Shown here in pieces: positions 8,521 through 17,792 of a DNA stretch of 60,409 nucleotides. The notes beneath the pieces were generated by a model. That model was given only the letters and a program-made list of their open reading frames with translations. It made no database searches and was not told where the DNA came from. Location: NCBI GenBank assembly GCA_947630555.1, contig CANRIA010000012.1, positions 1 through 60,409 on the forward strand, in the 5' to 3' direction. The stretch comes from an uncultured Clostridia bacterium (GTDB lineage: Bacteria > Bacillota > Clostridia > Oscillospirales > Ruminococcaceae). The translations under genes and the position numbers were made by a program. Each line of letters starts with the position of its first letter. Within the stretch, counting starts at the first letter, position 1.

Positions 8521-8910
8521 TCACTTCTTTCGTTCTTTCTTGATTTTTCTTTTGGCCGCAGGAGCGGTCATGTCGTAGCTCATGTCCAGCAAAAGACGTA
8601 TTTTCTCACCGTCTGCGCTGCCGTCAAGAGCCATAGTTATCCAGTTGTTCTTGTTCATGTGGTATGCAGGAAAGAACCCTTCTTCCCCCAAAAAAGAACC
8701 TATCATCAGCGTGTCGCACTTTACATTCAGTATGTCAACATTGCCGCTTTCTTTCAGTCCCAGCTTTGCTTTCGGTATGTTCATAACCAGCGCGAACCAC
8801 TTTTTGTTCCCGGCGTGCCTGAAAACCTCGTGCTCCTCGCCCTCCCACGGCATATCACCGTCCGTGTGGTATTTTTCAGCTATGTATTCTTTAAGCTCTT
8901 GCCTCGTCAT
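8521..8910 (-). CDS. MmcQ/YjbR family protein
   Basis: From the ATG at 8910 the protein is about 129 residues. It begins MTRQELKEYIAEKY and contains WFALVMNIPKAKLG, NVDILNVKCD and GFFPAYHMNKNNWITMALDG, the hallmark order of the MmcQ/YjbR (CyaY-like fold) family, often described as DNA-binding-like. The biochemical role is unknown. I rejected an earlier TTG start at 8931 because the later ATG has GAGGGCGG about eight bases upstream. The ORF overlaps the 3' end of the C39-like lipoprotein gene by about 20 bases. The C-terminus is very lysine-rich. Confidence 0.85.
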   Translation of the reverse strand: MTRQELKEYIAEKYHTDGDMPWEGEEHEVFRHAGNKKWFALVMNIPKAKLGLKESGNVDILNVKCDTLMIGSFLGEEGFFPAYHMNKNNWITMALDGSADGEKIRLLLDMSYDMTAPAAKRKIKKERKK

Positions 8911-9805
8911 CGCCGTCCGCCCTCTTTTCAATGCTTACAGCCTGCCTGCCCATTTGCTCGTATCTCAGGTTTAACGTGTCATAGTTATAGCTCGTGTTTC
9001 CCACCAACGGGTCTGATACAAAGATCTGCTTTTTGCCTCTGTCATACCCCGTAAGTACAACACAATGCTCATACCTTTGCCACTGCACCTTTTTGCCGTC
9101 AGCTGTCACCCACTGTTCCGCCTTGAAAGGCTCTTTCAGCCCGTTGCTTGTTATCCATATAAGTACAGGCTGCCCTTTGTCTATATATTGCTCAAACAGC
9201 TCCTCTAAACTTTTTCCCGAAATATTATACGCATCAATATCCGAGCCGTTGCTTTTCAAAAACCTGTGGGCAGTATTAACAATGCACGGCGCAAAACACC
9301 CGTATGAGTATGAATTTCTCGGGTCTCCTGCAAACGTGTTCACCACGTCCGCACCGTATAATACACCGTTTTTCATGTAAAATTCCTGCTTCGGCAAATA
9401 CTTTTCGGCAATAGTCATCTTGTCAACTTTAAAGCCTAAGTGATTTAAAAGTATCGTCAGCGATACCGCCTCGCACCCCGTTGGCAGCTGAGGATTTTGC
9501 AAAATGTTGTCAACATCTATAACCACTTTCTTTTTAGCAAAAGCCTCTGCCTCTTCTTTTTTCTTCTCTTCTTCAAGCTCAACAATGGCCAGCTGCGCGT
9601 AGTTAATAATGTTTTCCTCCGCCGCCGGAATAATAGAAACAGCGCCTGCCCCTGCATTTTCGTCCGCAATATCTGTTTCAGGGTAAACGACTTCTTCGGC
9701 AGTGGCGTAATAATACGTACCCTTAGCCGTTTCGTCAGCCTTTATACAACCCGAAAAACTCAATATCGCAGTCAATGCAACAGCAAGCGCCGCTTTTCTT
9801 TTCAT
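8891..9805 (-). CDS. C39-like cysteine peptidase lipoprotein
   Basis: A 304-residue predicted lipoprotein: basic N-terminus, hydrophobic core and lipobox SFSGC (Cys20). A Glu/Lys-rich coiled linker (about 70-95) precedes a peptidase C39-like domain. Catalytic Cys111 is in LPTGCEAVSL, His247 in RYEHCVVLTGYD, and the third residue is probably Asp265 in FVSDPL. Members of this group cleave peptides outside the membrane or act as inactive binding domains; the full triad here argues for activity. The substrate is unknown. It lies between lon and the MmcQ gene, all leftward. Confidence 0.85.
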   Translation of the reverse strand: MKRKAALAVALTAILSFSGCIKADETAKGTYYYATAEEVVYPETDIADENAGAGAVSIIPAAEENIINYAQLAIVELEEEKKKEEAEAFAKKKVVIDVDNILQNPQLPTGCEAVSLTILLNHLGFKVDKMTIAEKYLPKQEFYMKNGVLYGADVVNTFAGDPRNSYSYGCFAPCIVNTAHRFLKSNGSDIDAYNISGKSLEELFEQYIDKGQPVLIWITSNGLKEPFKAEQWVTADGKKVQWQRYEHCVVLTGYDRGKKQIFVSDPLVGNTSYNYDTLNLRYEQMGRQAVSIEKRADGDDEARA

Positions 9806-9850
9806 ACTAAATTCTCGCCCCGTAGTCTGTCTAAAAATGATGCCCTGTTT

Positions 9851-12301
9851 TTATGCTTTTTTCAGTACCGCCGGCTTTTCCTCGGCAGAGTTTCTCTTTG
9901 TGCCTGCCGCGCGTTTCTTCTCAGGTGTGCGCTTTCCGTCCTCTTTTTTTAAAACCAGAGCCGTGTCAAGCACCTGCTCGATCTCATCAGCGAATATAAA
10001 CTCCATGCCGTTTTTAACGGTGTCGTCTATCTCGTCAAGGTCGCCGCTGTTTGCTTTCGGTACTATTATCGTTTTGATGCCGTCCTTGTATGCCGCCATA
10101 GACTTCTCTCTCAGTCCGCCTATAGCAAGCACCTTTCCCGTCAGGGTTATCTCGCCCGTCATAGCAACATCATGCCTAACCGGCGTTTTTGAAAGCGCCG
10201 ATACCAGAGCAGTCGCCAGCGTAACACCTGCGCTCGGCCCGTCTTTCGGCACAGCCCCCTCGGGCGCGTGTATGTGTATGTCTTTGTTTTTGTAGAAATC
10301 AGGGTCAATGCCGTACTTCTTTGCAACGCTCCTGCAATAAGAAACCGCAATTTTCGCGCTCTCTTTCATAACGTCGCCCAAAGAGCCCGTAGCCTCTACC
10401 GTGCCCTTGCCGTCAAGCACCAGCACTTCCAGCGGCATAAGCACTCCGCCTACCGACGTCCACGCCAAGCCGTTTACCTCGCCTATCCTGTCTTTCTTGC
10501 CAACATCGTCGGGTAAATACTTGTGCGCACCAAGATACGAAGTTATGTTCTTAGCCGTAAAGCTTACTGTCTTCTTCTCGCCAGATACCAGCACCGCCGC
10601 AGCCTTCCTGCAAAGAGATGCAATAGCCCTCTCCAGCTTTCTTACGCCTGCCTCGCGCGTGTAGTAATCTATCAGCGCGTATATTGCCGAATCTGCCAGC
10701 CTTACCTGAGATGCCTTTAAACCGTTCGCAGCTATCTGCTTCGGTATCAGGTGCTCCCTCGCTATGTGATATTTCTCCTCACGCGTGTAGCTTGCAAGCT
10801 CTATAACTTCCATTCTGTCCAAAAGCGGCGGCTGAATGGTGTCAAGCGTGTTCGCCGTTGTAATAAACATCACATGGCTCAAATCAAACGGCAGTTCAAT
10901 GTAGTGATCTCTGAACGCCACATTCTGCTCCGAGTCCAAAACTTCCAAAAGTGCCGAGCTCGGGTCGCCGTGCGCATCAGCAGTCAGCTTGTCTATCTCG
11001 TCCAAAAGCATAACAGGGTTGTTGGTGCCGCACTTTTTCAAAGCGTCCATTATCCTGCCCGGCATTGAGCCTATGTATGTCTTTCTGTGACCGCGTATGT
11101 CAGCCTCATCTCTCACACCGCCCAGCGATACCCTGACATACTTCCTGCCAAGCGCCTCCGCTATCGAGCGTACAATAGAAGTCTTACCCACACCCGGCGG
11201 CCCCTGCAAGCAGATTATCTGCCCCTTAACATTGTTGTCAGAAAGCTGCCTTACCGCTATGTTTTCCAGTATCCTTTCCTTTACCTTTTTAAGACCGTAA
11301 TGATCGCGGTCAAGGATCTCTCTCGCCCTGTTCACATCGCAAACTTCGTCGGAAGATTTGTTCCACGGCAGCGCAAGGCAGGTGTCAAGATATTCCGAAA
11401 TAAGCGCAGCCTCCTGCGATGAAGGCGGCATTCTCCTCATTCTTTTGAATTCCGCCAGCAGCTTGTCTTCACATTCCTGAGATAAACCTAAGTCCGCTAT
11501 CTTGTCAATATAGCTGTCCTCGTCTTCAAATTCGTCGTCCATAGTCATCTCGCCAAGTTCCTGCGAGATAGCATTTCTCATTTCTCTTAAATACTGCTCT
11601 TTCTGATTCTTCTCAAACCTCTGCGTTACCCTTTCTTCAAGGTCTTTTTCAAGCTTCATCATCTCGGTTTCTTTGTCCAGTATCAAAGAAAGCCTTACCA
11701 GCTTGTCATAAAGAGAAGTTTCTTCAAGAATAGCCTGCCTGTCATCAAACGGCAGATTTATATTGAAAACTATCCTCTCAAATACATCAACATCATCTTT
11801 AGCCGCCATAACACTGTATATCAGCCTCTTTGAAATGCTTTGTATCATGCTGCTGTAAGATGAAAAACTCATTTTAGCCTTTCTCACCGCAGCCGAAATA
11901 TCCTCATTAACCTTTTCTTTGCCGTAGTTATCCTCAGCCGCCACAACGCCGGATATCGACCTTGACATTCTGAATAAACTTTTCAGCCGCGCCTTTTGTA
12001 TGCCCTGTACAAGCACCCTCGCGCTTCCGTCATGACCCCTTATTATCTGTTTTATTTCAGATATAACGCCCACCTCATAAAGCTGAGCAGCATCACTTAT
12101 GTCATCTTCGATAATATCCTTCTGTGCCGTCAAAAACACCGCGCTGTCATTTTTCATAGCTCTTTCAAGGCATTCAATGTACAGTTTGCCTTCAACATCA
12201 AACTGCACCGTCATAAAAGGCATAATAACAACACCTTTCAGCGGTATTACGGTCATGTCTATGTTGTCGCGTTTAGAAAACGGCGTGTCATTTCTTTTCA
12301 T
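9851..12301 (-). CDS. lon: ATP-dependent protease La (Lon)
   Basis: An 816-residue LonA protease of usual length. An N-terminal substrate domain is followed by a coiled helical region (about 200-290). The AAA+ module has Walker A GPPGVGKTS (367-375) and Walker B VMLLDEIDK. The protease domain carries Ser in KDGPSAGVTLA and Lys in GGLREKSMAA, the Ser-Lys dyad. It degrades misfolded and regulatory proteins in the cytoplasm. The C-terminal tail after the protease domain is Lys/Glu-rich. No CIRCE or other heat-shock operator was noticed upstream, where an intergenic repeat field begins. Confidence 0.97.
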   Translation of the reverse strand: MKRNDTPFSKRDNIDMTVIPLKGVVIMPFMTVQFDVEGKLYIECLERAMKNDSAVFLTAQKDIIEDDISDAAQLYEVGVISEIKQIIRGHDGSARVLVQGIQKARLKSLFRMSRSISGVVAAEDNYGKEKVNEDISAAVRKAKMSFSSYSSMIQSISKRLIYSVMAAKDDVDVFERIVFNINLPFDDRQAILEETSLYDKLVRLSLILDKETEMMKLEKDLEERVTQRFEKNQKEQYLREMRNAISQELGEMTMDDEFEDEDSYIDKIADLGLSQECEDKLLAEFKRMRRMPPSSQEAALISEYLDTCLALPWNKSSDEVCDVNRAREILDRDHYGLKKVKERILENIAVRQLSDNNVKGQIICLQGPPGVGKTSIVRSIAEALGRKYVRVSLGGVRDEADIRGHRKTYIGSMPGRIMDALKKCGTNNPVMLLDEIDKLTADAHGDPSSALLEVLDSEQNVAFRDHYIELPFDLSHVMFITTANTLDTIQPPLLDRMEVIELASYTREEKYHIAREHLIPKQIAANGLKASQVRLADSAIYALIDYYTREAGVRKLERAIASLCRKAAAVLVSGEKKTVSFTAKNITSYLGAHKYLPDDVGKKDRIGEVNGLAWTSVGGVLMPLEVLVLDGKGTVEATGSLGDVMKESAKIAVSYCRSVAKKYGIDPDFYKNKDIHIHAPEGAVPKDGPSAGVTLATALVSALSKTPVRHDVAMTGEITLTGKVLAIGGLREKSMAAYKDGIKTIIVPKANSGDLDEIDDTVKNGMEFIFADEIEQVLDTALVLKKEDGKRTPEKKRAAGTKRNSAEEKPAVLKKA

Positions 12302-13663
12302 TTTTATCCCTCTCTTTTATATGTAAACGTGTAGTTGTATTTTTTATTTATAAACTGCGCTTACGCGCGGCGCAGGAGCGCAGTGTCTTGCTGTCTGCTG
12401 AAGCAGACGCAAGCCACAATGAAAGAATTATTTCGCCGCCGAAAGTGGGGCGGCGATTTCAGAATATGCTCGAAAGCTCGCATATTCTGAAACCATAATT
12501 CTTTTGTATAGTCCGTTTAGATAAATAGCGCATATCTAAAAATCCCTCGCCGCCAAAAACGGTCGGCGGCGCACACCTTGCGGTGTGACGCGCTTTTTTC
12601 CTTCACTGCCCAACTTTGGCGCGTAAACTAAACTGTAATTTTTCAGCGAGTGCGTTTAGCGCGCAAAGGTTTAAAATCTTGTCAAGAAACCAAAAGTTTT
12701 CGATCGACCCTTTTTCAAAAGGGTCGCAGGGGTACGGGGACAGAGTCCCCGAAAACACAACGTGCGCGCCGCTATTAGAGGTTAGAGGTGAGAAGTTAGA
12801 GGTTAGAAATATTCTTCCCACCCTAGCACAAAATTGCTGTGCCTGCGGTTTAGTTAGAGGCAAGAGGCAAGAAATTGCTTTTATAGCTTTGCGCAGACTT
12901 TTCAAAATGCACATCTTGCCTCTTGCTTCTCGTTATCTTGCTTCTAACAGCTTAGCCTCCCCTTGCTGTAGCGTATCGCTCTCTTTCCGCGTTCCATTAT
13001 GGAACGCCGTTCAATGTGAAAAAATCTTATAAAACAAATTTTTTACGTTCGCATATTCATTTTTCTTACCATACCTACAACCACTCACACCCTAAAAGCC
13101 ACGCCGCTGGAAGAATATTCAGCTATTAGAGGCTAGATGTGAGAAGTTAGAGGTTAGAAATACTTTTTGAGGCTTTGCGGTCGTTTTTTATACCTGCGAT
13201 TTACAAGAAGCAAGATGCAAGAAACGCACCCAGCAAATACAGCTAATCGCCACGCTTTTCCACGCCCACTCACTCCACACAAACCACGGTTCCCCAAGGT
13301 TGTTGGAAGAATATTCTGCCAGCGCCTCTCTTCCTTGGGGCGGCTAGTGAGTCGGGGTATATTATAATATTAGAAAAATCAAATAATTCGCAGTACAGAT
13401 ATGTCCAATCTTCTTGCCTCTTGCCTCTAAATCTAAGCAGCAGAAACGAGAAATTTGCGCAAACGTCAGAAAAGCATTTCTAACCTCTAACCTCTAACCT
13501 CTCACTTCTAACTTCTAGTAGCGCAACTAATATGCAAAACTATAACCGTCTACTCCTTTTATCAAGAACACATCTTGTCCCTCATAAAAAGATTATACCA
13601 AAATTTCAGCCGTTTTTCAAGTCATAATTTCAGCCAAATGTACACCCAAAAAATTGCTTTGAT
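12302..13663. repeat. 1.36-kb intergenic repeat field between lon and rpsR
   Basis: No gene seen. It holds module E (start about 12357, three-helix part 12543-12600), module C (12706-12725 GACCC hairpin, 12735-12751), five heptamers (12775-12809), an inverted CAAGARG module (12856-12930), palindrome GCGTTCCATTATGGAACGC (12989-13007), an F-type palindrome (13106-13123), five heptamers (13126-13160), CAAGATG-type heptamers (about 13203-13225), a long F hairpin (about 13264-13358) and six inverted heptamers (13477-13518). It shows the mosaic nature of these spacers best. Confidence 0.8.
12543..12602 (+). terminator. Three-helix terminator-like element (module E)
   Basis: Plus-strand hairpins CGCCGCC/GGCGGCG (12548-12571) and CACACC/GGTGTG (12572-12587), followed by CGCTTTTTT. 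No plus-strand gene lies directly upstream, so a terminator role is less clear than at the other copies. Confidence 0.45.
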
Positions 13664-13694
13664 AAAAACAAAGGCTGTATCACAGGATACAGCC
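13664..13694 (-). terminator. Terminator of the rpsF-ssb-rpsR operon
   Basis: Minus-strand stem GGCTGTATC/GATACAGCC with a 4-base loop, followed by TTTGTTTTT, 13 bases beyond the rpsR stop. Confidence 0.8.
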
Positions 13695-13706
13695 TATCCA
13701 CAAAAT

Positions 13707-13949
13707 TTAGTCTGCAACATAAGGGAGCAGAGCTACGTGTCTTGCCTTCTTTATGGCAGAAGTCAGCTCTCTCTGATGATAAGCGCATGTGCCTGTTACG
13801 CGGCGCGGAAGTATCTTAGCTCTCTCCGTCATGCACTTGCGGAGCCTTGCTGTATCCTTATAGTCGATCTTCTCTGTCCTGTCAACACAGAACTGGCAAA
13901 CCTTTTTGCGAGCTCTCTTCTGAACTCTTGCATTGACTGTCTTTTCCAT
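13707..13949 (-). CDS. rpsR: 30S ribosomal protein S18
   Basis: About 80 residues from [15 protein letters not shown]; includes the S18 core [32 protein letters not shown] and [19 protein letters not shown]-like TGTCAYHQR. It binds S6 and the central domain of 16S rRNA. An in-frame ATG three codons upstream (13958) is possible, but the family normally starts near MEK. The four cysteines (two in CQFC, one in RKCM, one in GTCAYH) make this a zinc-ligand-containing (C+) S18 type. It is the last gene of rpsF-ssb-rpsR. Confidence 0.95.
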   Translation of the reverse strand: MEKTVNARVQKRARKKVCQFCVDRTEKIDYKDTARLRKCMTERAKILPRRVTGTCAYHQRELTSAIKKARHVALLPYVAD

Positions 13950-13999
13950 AATATTCACTCCATTTCAGCGTTCGCAGTCATTTTTCAAACTTGATTTTC

Positions 14000-14485
14000 T
14001 CAGAAAGGCGCATCATCATCGCCGATAACGTCCTCAAAATCTGAGAGCGTACCTATCGAAGCGGTGGCTGAGGAGTTATTGTTTTCGCTGCTGTAAGACG
14101 GAGCAGACTGGGTCTGAGGCGCACTGTAGCTGTTCGAGTAATCTCTCTCATAGCTGCCCTCTCTCTTGGGCTCACCCGTAAACGAAACACTGTCAACATA
14201 AACTTCTGTAACATAATGTCTCGAACCGTTTTTGTCATCATAAGTTCTTGTGCGCAAATTGCCCTCCAGAGCGATCATTCTGCCCTTTGCAAAGTATTTG
14301 TTTATAAACTCTGCCTGCTGGCGCCAAGCAACACAGGTAATAAAATCAGCCTGTCTTTCTTCGCCCTGCTTTGTGTAATTGCGGTCAACTGCCACATTAA
14401 ATGTCAGCACCGAAGTGCCCGACGGTGTCTGTTTCAGCGCCAGATCTTGTGAGATCCTGCCCATTAAAATAACTCTGTTCAGCAT
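14000..14485 (-). CDS. ssb: Single-stranded DNA-binding protein
   Basis: A 161-residue SSB. The OB fold (about 1-105) has MLNRVILMGRISQDL, TFNVAVDRNY, FITCVAWRQQAEFINKYFAKG and IALEGNLRTRTY. A Ser/Gln/Asn-rich linker follows, and the acidic tip DDDAPF closely matches the conserved SSB tail (DDDIPF) that recruits RecO, PriA and other partners. It coats single-stranded DNA in replication and repair. Placed between rpsF and rpsR, the classic Firmicutes operon. Confidence 0.97.
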   Translation of the reverse strand: MLNRVILMGRISQDLALKQTPSGTSVLTFNVAVDRNYTKQGEERQADFITCVAWRQQAEFINKYFAKGRMIALEGNLRTRTYDDKNGSRHYVTEVYVDSVSFTGEPKREGSYERDYSNSYSAPQTQSAPSYSSENNNSSATASIGTLSDFEDVIGDDDAPF

Positions 14486-14526
14486 ATAACTCTTCCTTCC
14501 TAAAACCTAAAAACATCTGTGCCCTT

Positions 14527-14817
14527 TTATGCCACCGTCACTAAGAAACGCAGCACTCCGTCAGTAATGTTGAGCACTCTCTCAAGCTCCGCAGGAAAAT
14601 CGGGAGCAGCCGAGAAGTTCCACACAACATAGAAGCCTTCCGTCTCATAGTTAATAGCATAAGCGAGCTTTCTCTTGCCCCATTCGTCCATGGTAACGTC
14701 GCTGCCGGCGGCAGTTATCATTTCATTAAACTTTTCTTCAAGAGCCTTCGCGGCTTCTTCGCCGTTCTTAACGCTGAAAACCAGCATAGCTTCATACTTT
14801 TCGCTCAGCTTTGCCAT
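14527..14817 (-). CDS. rpsF: 30S ribosomal protein S6
   Basis: 96 residues with the S6 ferredoxin-like pattern: KYEAMLVFSV, EEKFNEMITAAGSDVTMDEWGKRKLAYAINYETEGFYVVWNF, then LERVLNITDGVLRFLVTVA. It pairs with S18 in the 30S central domain. AGGAGGTG precedes the ATG at 14817. First gene of rpsF-ssb-rpsR, driven by the near-consensus promoter at 14900-14928 with a structured leader. Confidence 0.96.
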   Translation of the reverse strand: MAKLSEKYEAMLVFSVKNGEEAAKALEEKFNEMITAAGSDVTMDEWGKRKLAYAINYETEGFYVVWNFSAAPDFPAELERVLNITDGVLRFLVTVA

Positions 14818-14893
14818 AACTTAAACACCTCCTTCTGGAAATAAGCCCACACCTTGTGTGTGAGCAAGGGATCGGCACTTCAAAATTGCCGTA
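14818..14893 (-). promoter_or_regulatory. Structured rpsF leader, candidate S6:S18 autoregulatory RNA
   Basis: The predicted transcript leader (about 75 nt) can fold CGGCA..TGCCG and CCTTG..CAAGG hairpins before the AGGAGGTG site. rpsF leaders in many bacteria bind the S6:S18 complex for feedback control. That this one does is inference; I did not verify the known consensus. Confidence 0.4.
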
Positions 14894-14899
14894 CTGAAT

Positions 14900-14928
14900 A
14901 TTATATCACATTTATTTTTGCTTGTCAA
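14900..14928 (-). promoter_or_regulatory. Sigma-A promoter of rpsF-ssb-rpsR
   Basis: Minus-strand TTGACA (14928-14923), 17-base spacer, TATAAT (14905-14900): a perfect consensus pair, placed 80-110 bases upstream of rpsF. Confidence 0.9.
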
Positions 14929-14943
14929 GCATTTTTTCACAAT

Positions 14944-15948
14944 TTACAAACCAAGCTGCGCCCTGTAGTGAATAAGCACCAAAAGCCCTATAGTCATCGC
15001 CATGTAAAGCGCAAACGCCAGTATAGCAAGACCAATGCTCGTGCCGCCCTTGCGAGCTATCTCATCACTGCCCAGCTCCGCGCTCTTTATCCTGCCAATG
15101 TCTTTCTTAGCCTTTTTGTAGTACCAGAAATTCGCGAAAATGCCGCAAACCGCCTGAAATATCCACGTTCCGAAATAGCATACATTGTATGCCGCGTTAA
15201 ACCAGCCTGCGCTTGTGTTTACATCATTCATAAGCACAGCAGGCAGACTCATGCCCGTCTGAGCCAGCATTTTAGCATATTCTCCGCCCGATCTGAACAT
15301 GAATATCATGCTCGGCAAAGACATCACCAGCATTGCAAAAAACGCCATTATTGCCTCTTTGTACATCTTTCTGTAGAAGAAATAAAACTCAGGGAATAAA
15401 AACGCCACAAAGCTGAAACTTGCCTTTTTAGCAAACTTTGTAAACCTTATGAACTGTGTCATAAAATAGCTTCTGCTAGTGCCCACATAGTTTGCATATT
15501 CGCCAAGCGTGTTGCCGTCAAGGTCGCTTTCGGGCGTAAATCTCACCGTCGAAAAAGTACCAAAAGGCGCGCCCGGATTTCCCATGTTGCCAAAGCCGCC
15601 CTGCTGCTGACCCATGTCATTAAAGCTCTGCTGCGCCCCCTGCTGAGTCATGCCGAGCGGCAAACCGCAGCTGTTGCAGAAAAGCGCAGTGCCGGGGTTG
15701 TTCTGACCGCACCTCGGGCAGCGAATGTCGCTTCCTGCGTTTTCGCGGCGCCGGCGGTCTTCAATCTCGTCCTGCTCTGCCTGCCACGAGCCGCCTTTCT
15801 CGTGAAGTTCATAATTTATGCATTCACCCTTTTCAAGGTAACATTCCCTGTGATAGGGCGTGCCGCAGTCGGGGCAAACAACAATGTCGTCGCCCTCTGA
15901 AAATTCTTTGTCGCATATCAAACACTTTTTGCCTTTGTAATCAGCCAT
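14944..15948 (-). CDS. RING-like/zinc-ribbon membrane protein (DUF2628-like)
   Basis: A 334-residue protein in three parts. Residues about 8-50 form a prokaryotic RING-like zinc finger (CLICDKEF..CPDCGTPYHRECY). Residues about 76-95 form a zinc ribbon (CPRCGQNNPG..FCNSCG). A Gly/Gln-rich linker leads to a C-terminal domain with at least three membrane segments (FVAFLFPEFYFFYRKMYKEA region, AIMAFFAMLVMSLPSMIFMF, and the terminal IGLAILAFALYMAMTIGLLV), as in DUF2628-type proteins. The function is unknown; the family appears common in Ruminococcus relatives. The cytoplasmic zinc domains suggest a protein-recruiting role, which is speculative. Confidence 0.7.
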   Translation of the reverse strand: MADYKGKKCLICDKEFSEGDDIVVCPDCGTPYHRECYLEKGECINYELHEKGGSWQAEQDEIEDRRRRENAGSDIRCPRCGQNNPGTALFCNSCGLPLGMTQQGAQQSFNDMGQQQGGFGNMGNPGAPFGTFSTVRFTPESDLDGNTLGEYANYVGTSRSYFMTQFIRFTKFAKKASFSFVAFLFPEFYFFYRKMYKEAIMAFFAMLVMSLPSMIFMFRSGGEYAKMLAQTGMSLPAVLMNDVNTSAGWFNAAYNVCYFGTWIFQAVCGIFANFWYYKKAKKDIGRIKSAELGSDEIARKGGTSIGLAILAFALYMAMTIGLLVLIHYRAQLGL

Positions 15949-16934
15949 TTGTCAGCCTCCCTCAATAGAGTGTTTAACTTGTATTATATATTGTAACACA
16001 CTTTTGCAATTAAATCAATAGGGGTAAATATTATTTCACACAATTTTCATATTATAATTTGCGCTTCCGCGCCACCTGCGGAGCTATGCACCGCTCCACA
16101 ACGCGCAAAGCTTTTAAACCCTGTCAAAAAACTAAAAGTTTTCGGTCAAGCCTTTTTCAAAAGGCTTGTCAGGTCGAGGGGCGAGCCCCTCGTCGCCGTC
16201 CGCAGACGGCGAAATTCCCTTACGGCAGGCGCTCCGAAAAAGGTGAATTGAAAAACAATCCGGTGGATTGTTTTTCAAGAGGGAACGCCCTGCAAGAGAG
16301 GGCGTTCCCTTGTTGTAGCGCAACGCTCTCTTTCCGCGTTCTCTCAGAGAACGCCGTGCTGTATGTAAAGTTTTAACTGATGCATAAACGCAAACTTTTT
16401 ACAAAGCTATTGCGCACGCAAGCGCGCGCAGGAAAATAGCTAGGTCTTGTCCTAGGGGAGGCTCTCTCTTGCAAGAGCACAGCGTTCCCTTTGGGAACGC
16501 CCGGCTGTTAGAAGCAAAATAACGAGAAGCAAGAGGCAAGATGTGCATTTTGAAAATTCTGCGCAAAGCTATAAAAGCAATTTCTTGCTTCTTGCCTCTT
16601 GTAAACCGCAGGAATAGCAATTTTGTGCTAGGTTGGGAAGAATATTTCTAACCTCTAACTTCTAACCTCTAACCTCTAATAGCGGAGCGCACGTTGTGTT
16701 TTGTGGGGCTCTGCCGGCGGTCGCTTGCGAACGCTACGACCCATGCAAGCCTTTTGAAAAAGGGTCGATCGAAAACTTTCCCTTTCTTGACAAGATTTTA
16801 AAATGCGCGGCGCAGCCGCACCTTAACTATTAACTATTCATTATTCACCACACTTGACCGCCTGCTTTGCAGCCGTCCAAGTGCAGAAGAACCCTCTTCG
16901 AGGCTTCTTCCCATTCACTATTTACTAATTCTTC
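15949..16934. repeat. Intergenic repeat field upstream of the RING-like gene
   Basis: No gene seen. It contains an E-like start (about 16058), module C with the alternative stem CAAGCC/GGCTTG (16147-16168) and hairpin CGAGGGG/CCCCTCG (16175-16192), the double hairpin 16247-16310, palindrome GCGTTCTCT/AGAGAACGC (16336-16354), an inverted CAAGARG module (about 16502-16605), five inverted TTAGARG heptamers (16645-16679), a reversed module C whose stem is a mismatched hybrid (about 16746-16767), AATAGTG-type heptamers (16823-16850) and the GAAGAACCCTCTTC block (16886-16914). Confidence 0.8.
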
Positions 16935-17792
16935 CTATATATCTATAAATATCGGCTGCCTTTTCTTAAAATATACCACCCTGTCAAAACCTGCCGACTT
17001 CGCCTCTTTCGCCGCCTCAAAAATGCCCTCTCCAATGTCTTTTGCATAGTGCGCATCAGAGCCCAGCGTTATCATCTCGCCGCCTACATCTCTGAACATC
17101 TTCACATATTTCGCCGTCGGAAAAGTCATGCCTGCCCCCTGCCGAATACCCGAGCCGTTTATCTCCAGCGCCTTGCCGTTTTGCGCCAGCCTTTTCAGCG
17201 CGCTTTCAATAATGCAGTCAAACTTCGCCAAGTCAACTTCAATGCCGTTTTTTATGTAGTACCTCAAAGGGTAGGTCAGGTGCGCCAGCGAGTCAAACTT
17301 CCCCCAAGCGCATAACTTGTCGATCTGTGTAAAATACCGCTCCAACAGCCTTTCAGCCTCGCCAAGGCTCATTTTATCATACTCTAAAAAAGCAAAATCT
17401 TCCGTCTGCGGCAGCTGATGCACCGAGCCCAGAATAAAGTCTATCCGCTTGTCGTCAACCACAATTTGCGCAAGTTTAGGCTCTTCCTGCGCCTGACCAA
17501 GCTCTATGCCGCATAAAAGCTCTATCACGCCTTTATATCTTTCTTTTATACCGCTTATAAATTCAACCGAGCGCTCATAATCGCCCTTGAAATCAAAGTA
17601 CGGATATATCTTCGTACCTCCGTAATATTCTTCCGTGTACCACCTGTTCACCTCGCAGTGGTCAGTAATGGCATATGCTTTAAGCCCCAGCGAGATAGCT
17701 TTTTCTATCATCTCAAAAACATCTGCATCACTGTCTACCGAAAAATGCGAGTGTGTGTGCAGGTCTTCCATACCTTTTATATATGTAGTCAC
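16935..17792 (-). CDS. PHP-domain phosphatase (histidinol-phosphatase-like)
   Basis: A 285-residue PHP-superfamily metal phosphoesterase. The first motif is DLHTHSHFSVDS (about 10-21) and the next is AYAITDHCEV. IELLCGIELGQ, DFILGSVHQL and the C-terminal LGSDAHYAKDIG complete the metal ligands. This matches the HisK (HisJ-type) histidinol-phosphatase family, but no his genes are nearby, so another phosphate ester is possible. The start is a GTG at 17792 overlapping the antiporter stop by four bases (GTGA), so translation is coupled. Confidence 0.85.
   Translation of the reverse strand: MTTYIKGMEDLHTHSHFSVDSDADVFEMIEKAISLGLKAYAITDHCEVNRWYTEEYYGGTKIYPYFDFKGDYERSVEFISGIKERYKGVIELLCGIELGQAQEEPKLAQIVVDDKRIDFILGSVHQLPQTEDFAFLEYDKMSLGEAERLLERYFTQIDKLCAWGKFDSLAHLTYPLRYYIKNGIEVDLAKFDCIIESALKRLAQNGKALEINGSGIRQGAGMTFPTAKYVKMFRDVGGEMITLGSDAHYAKDIGEGIFEAAKEAKSAGFDRVVYFKKRQPIFIDI

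Noticed and set aside
12775-13518. Heptamer arrays as a CRISPR array
   Set aside because: Units are 7 bases with no spacers; no cas genes are near.
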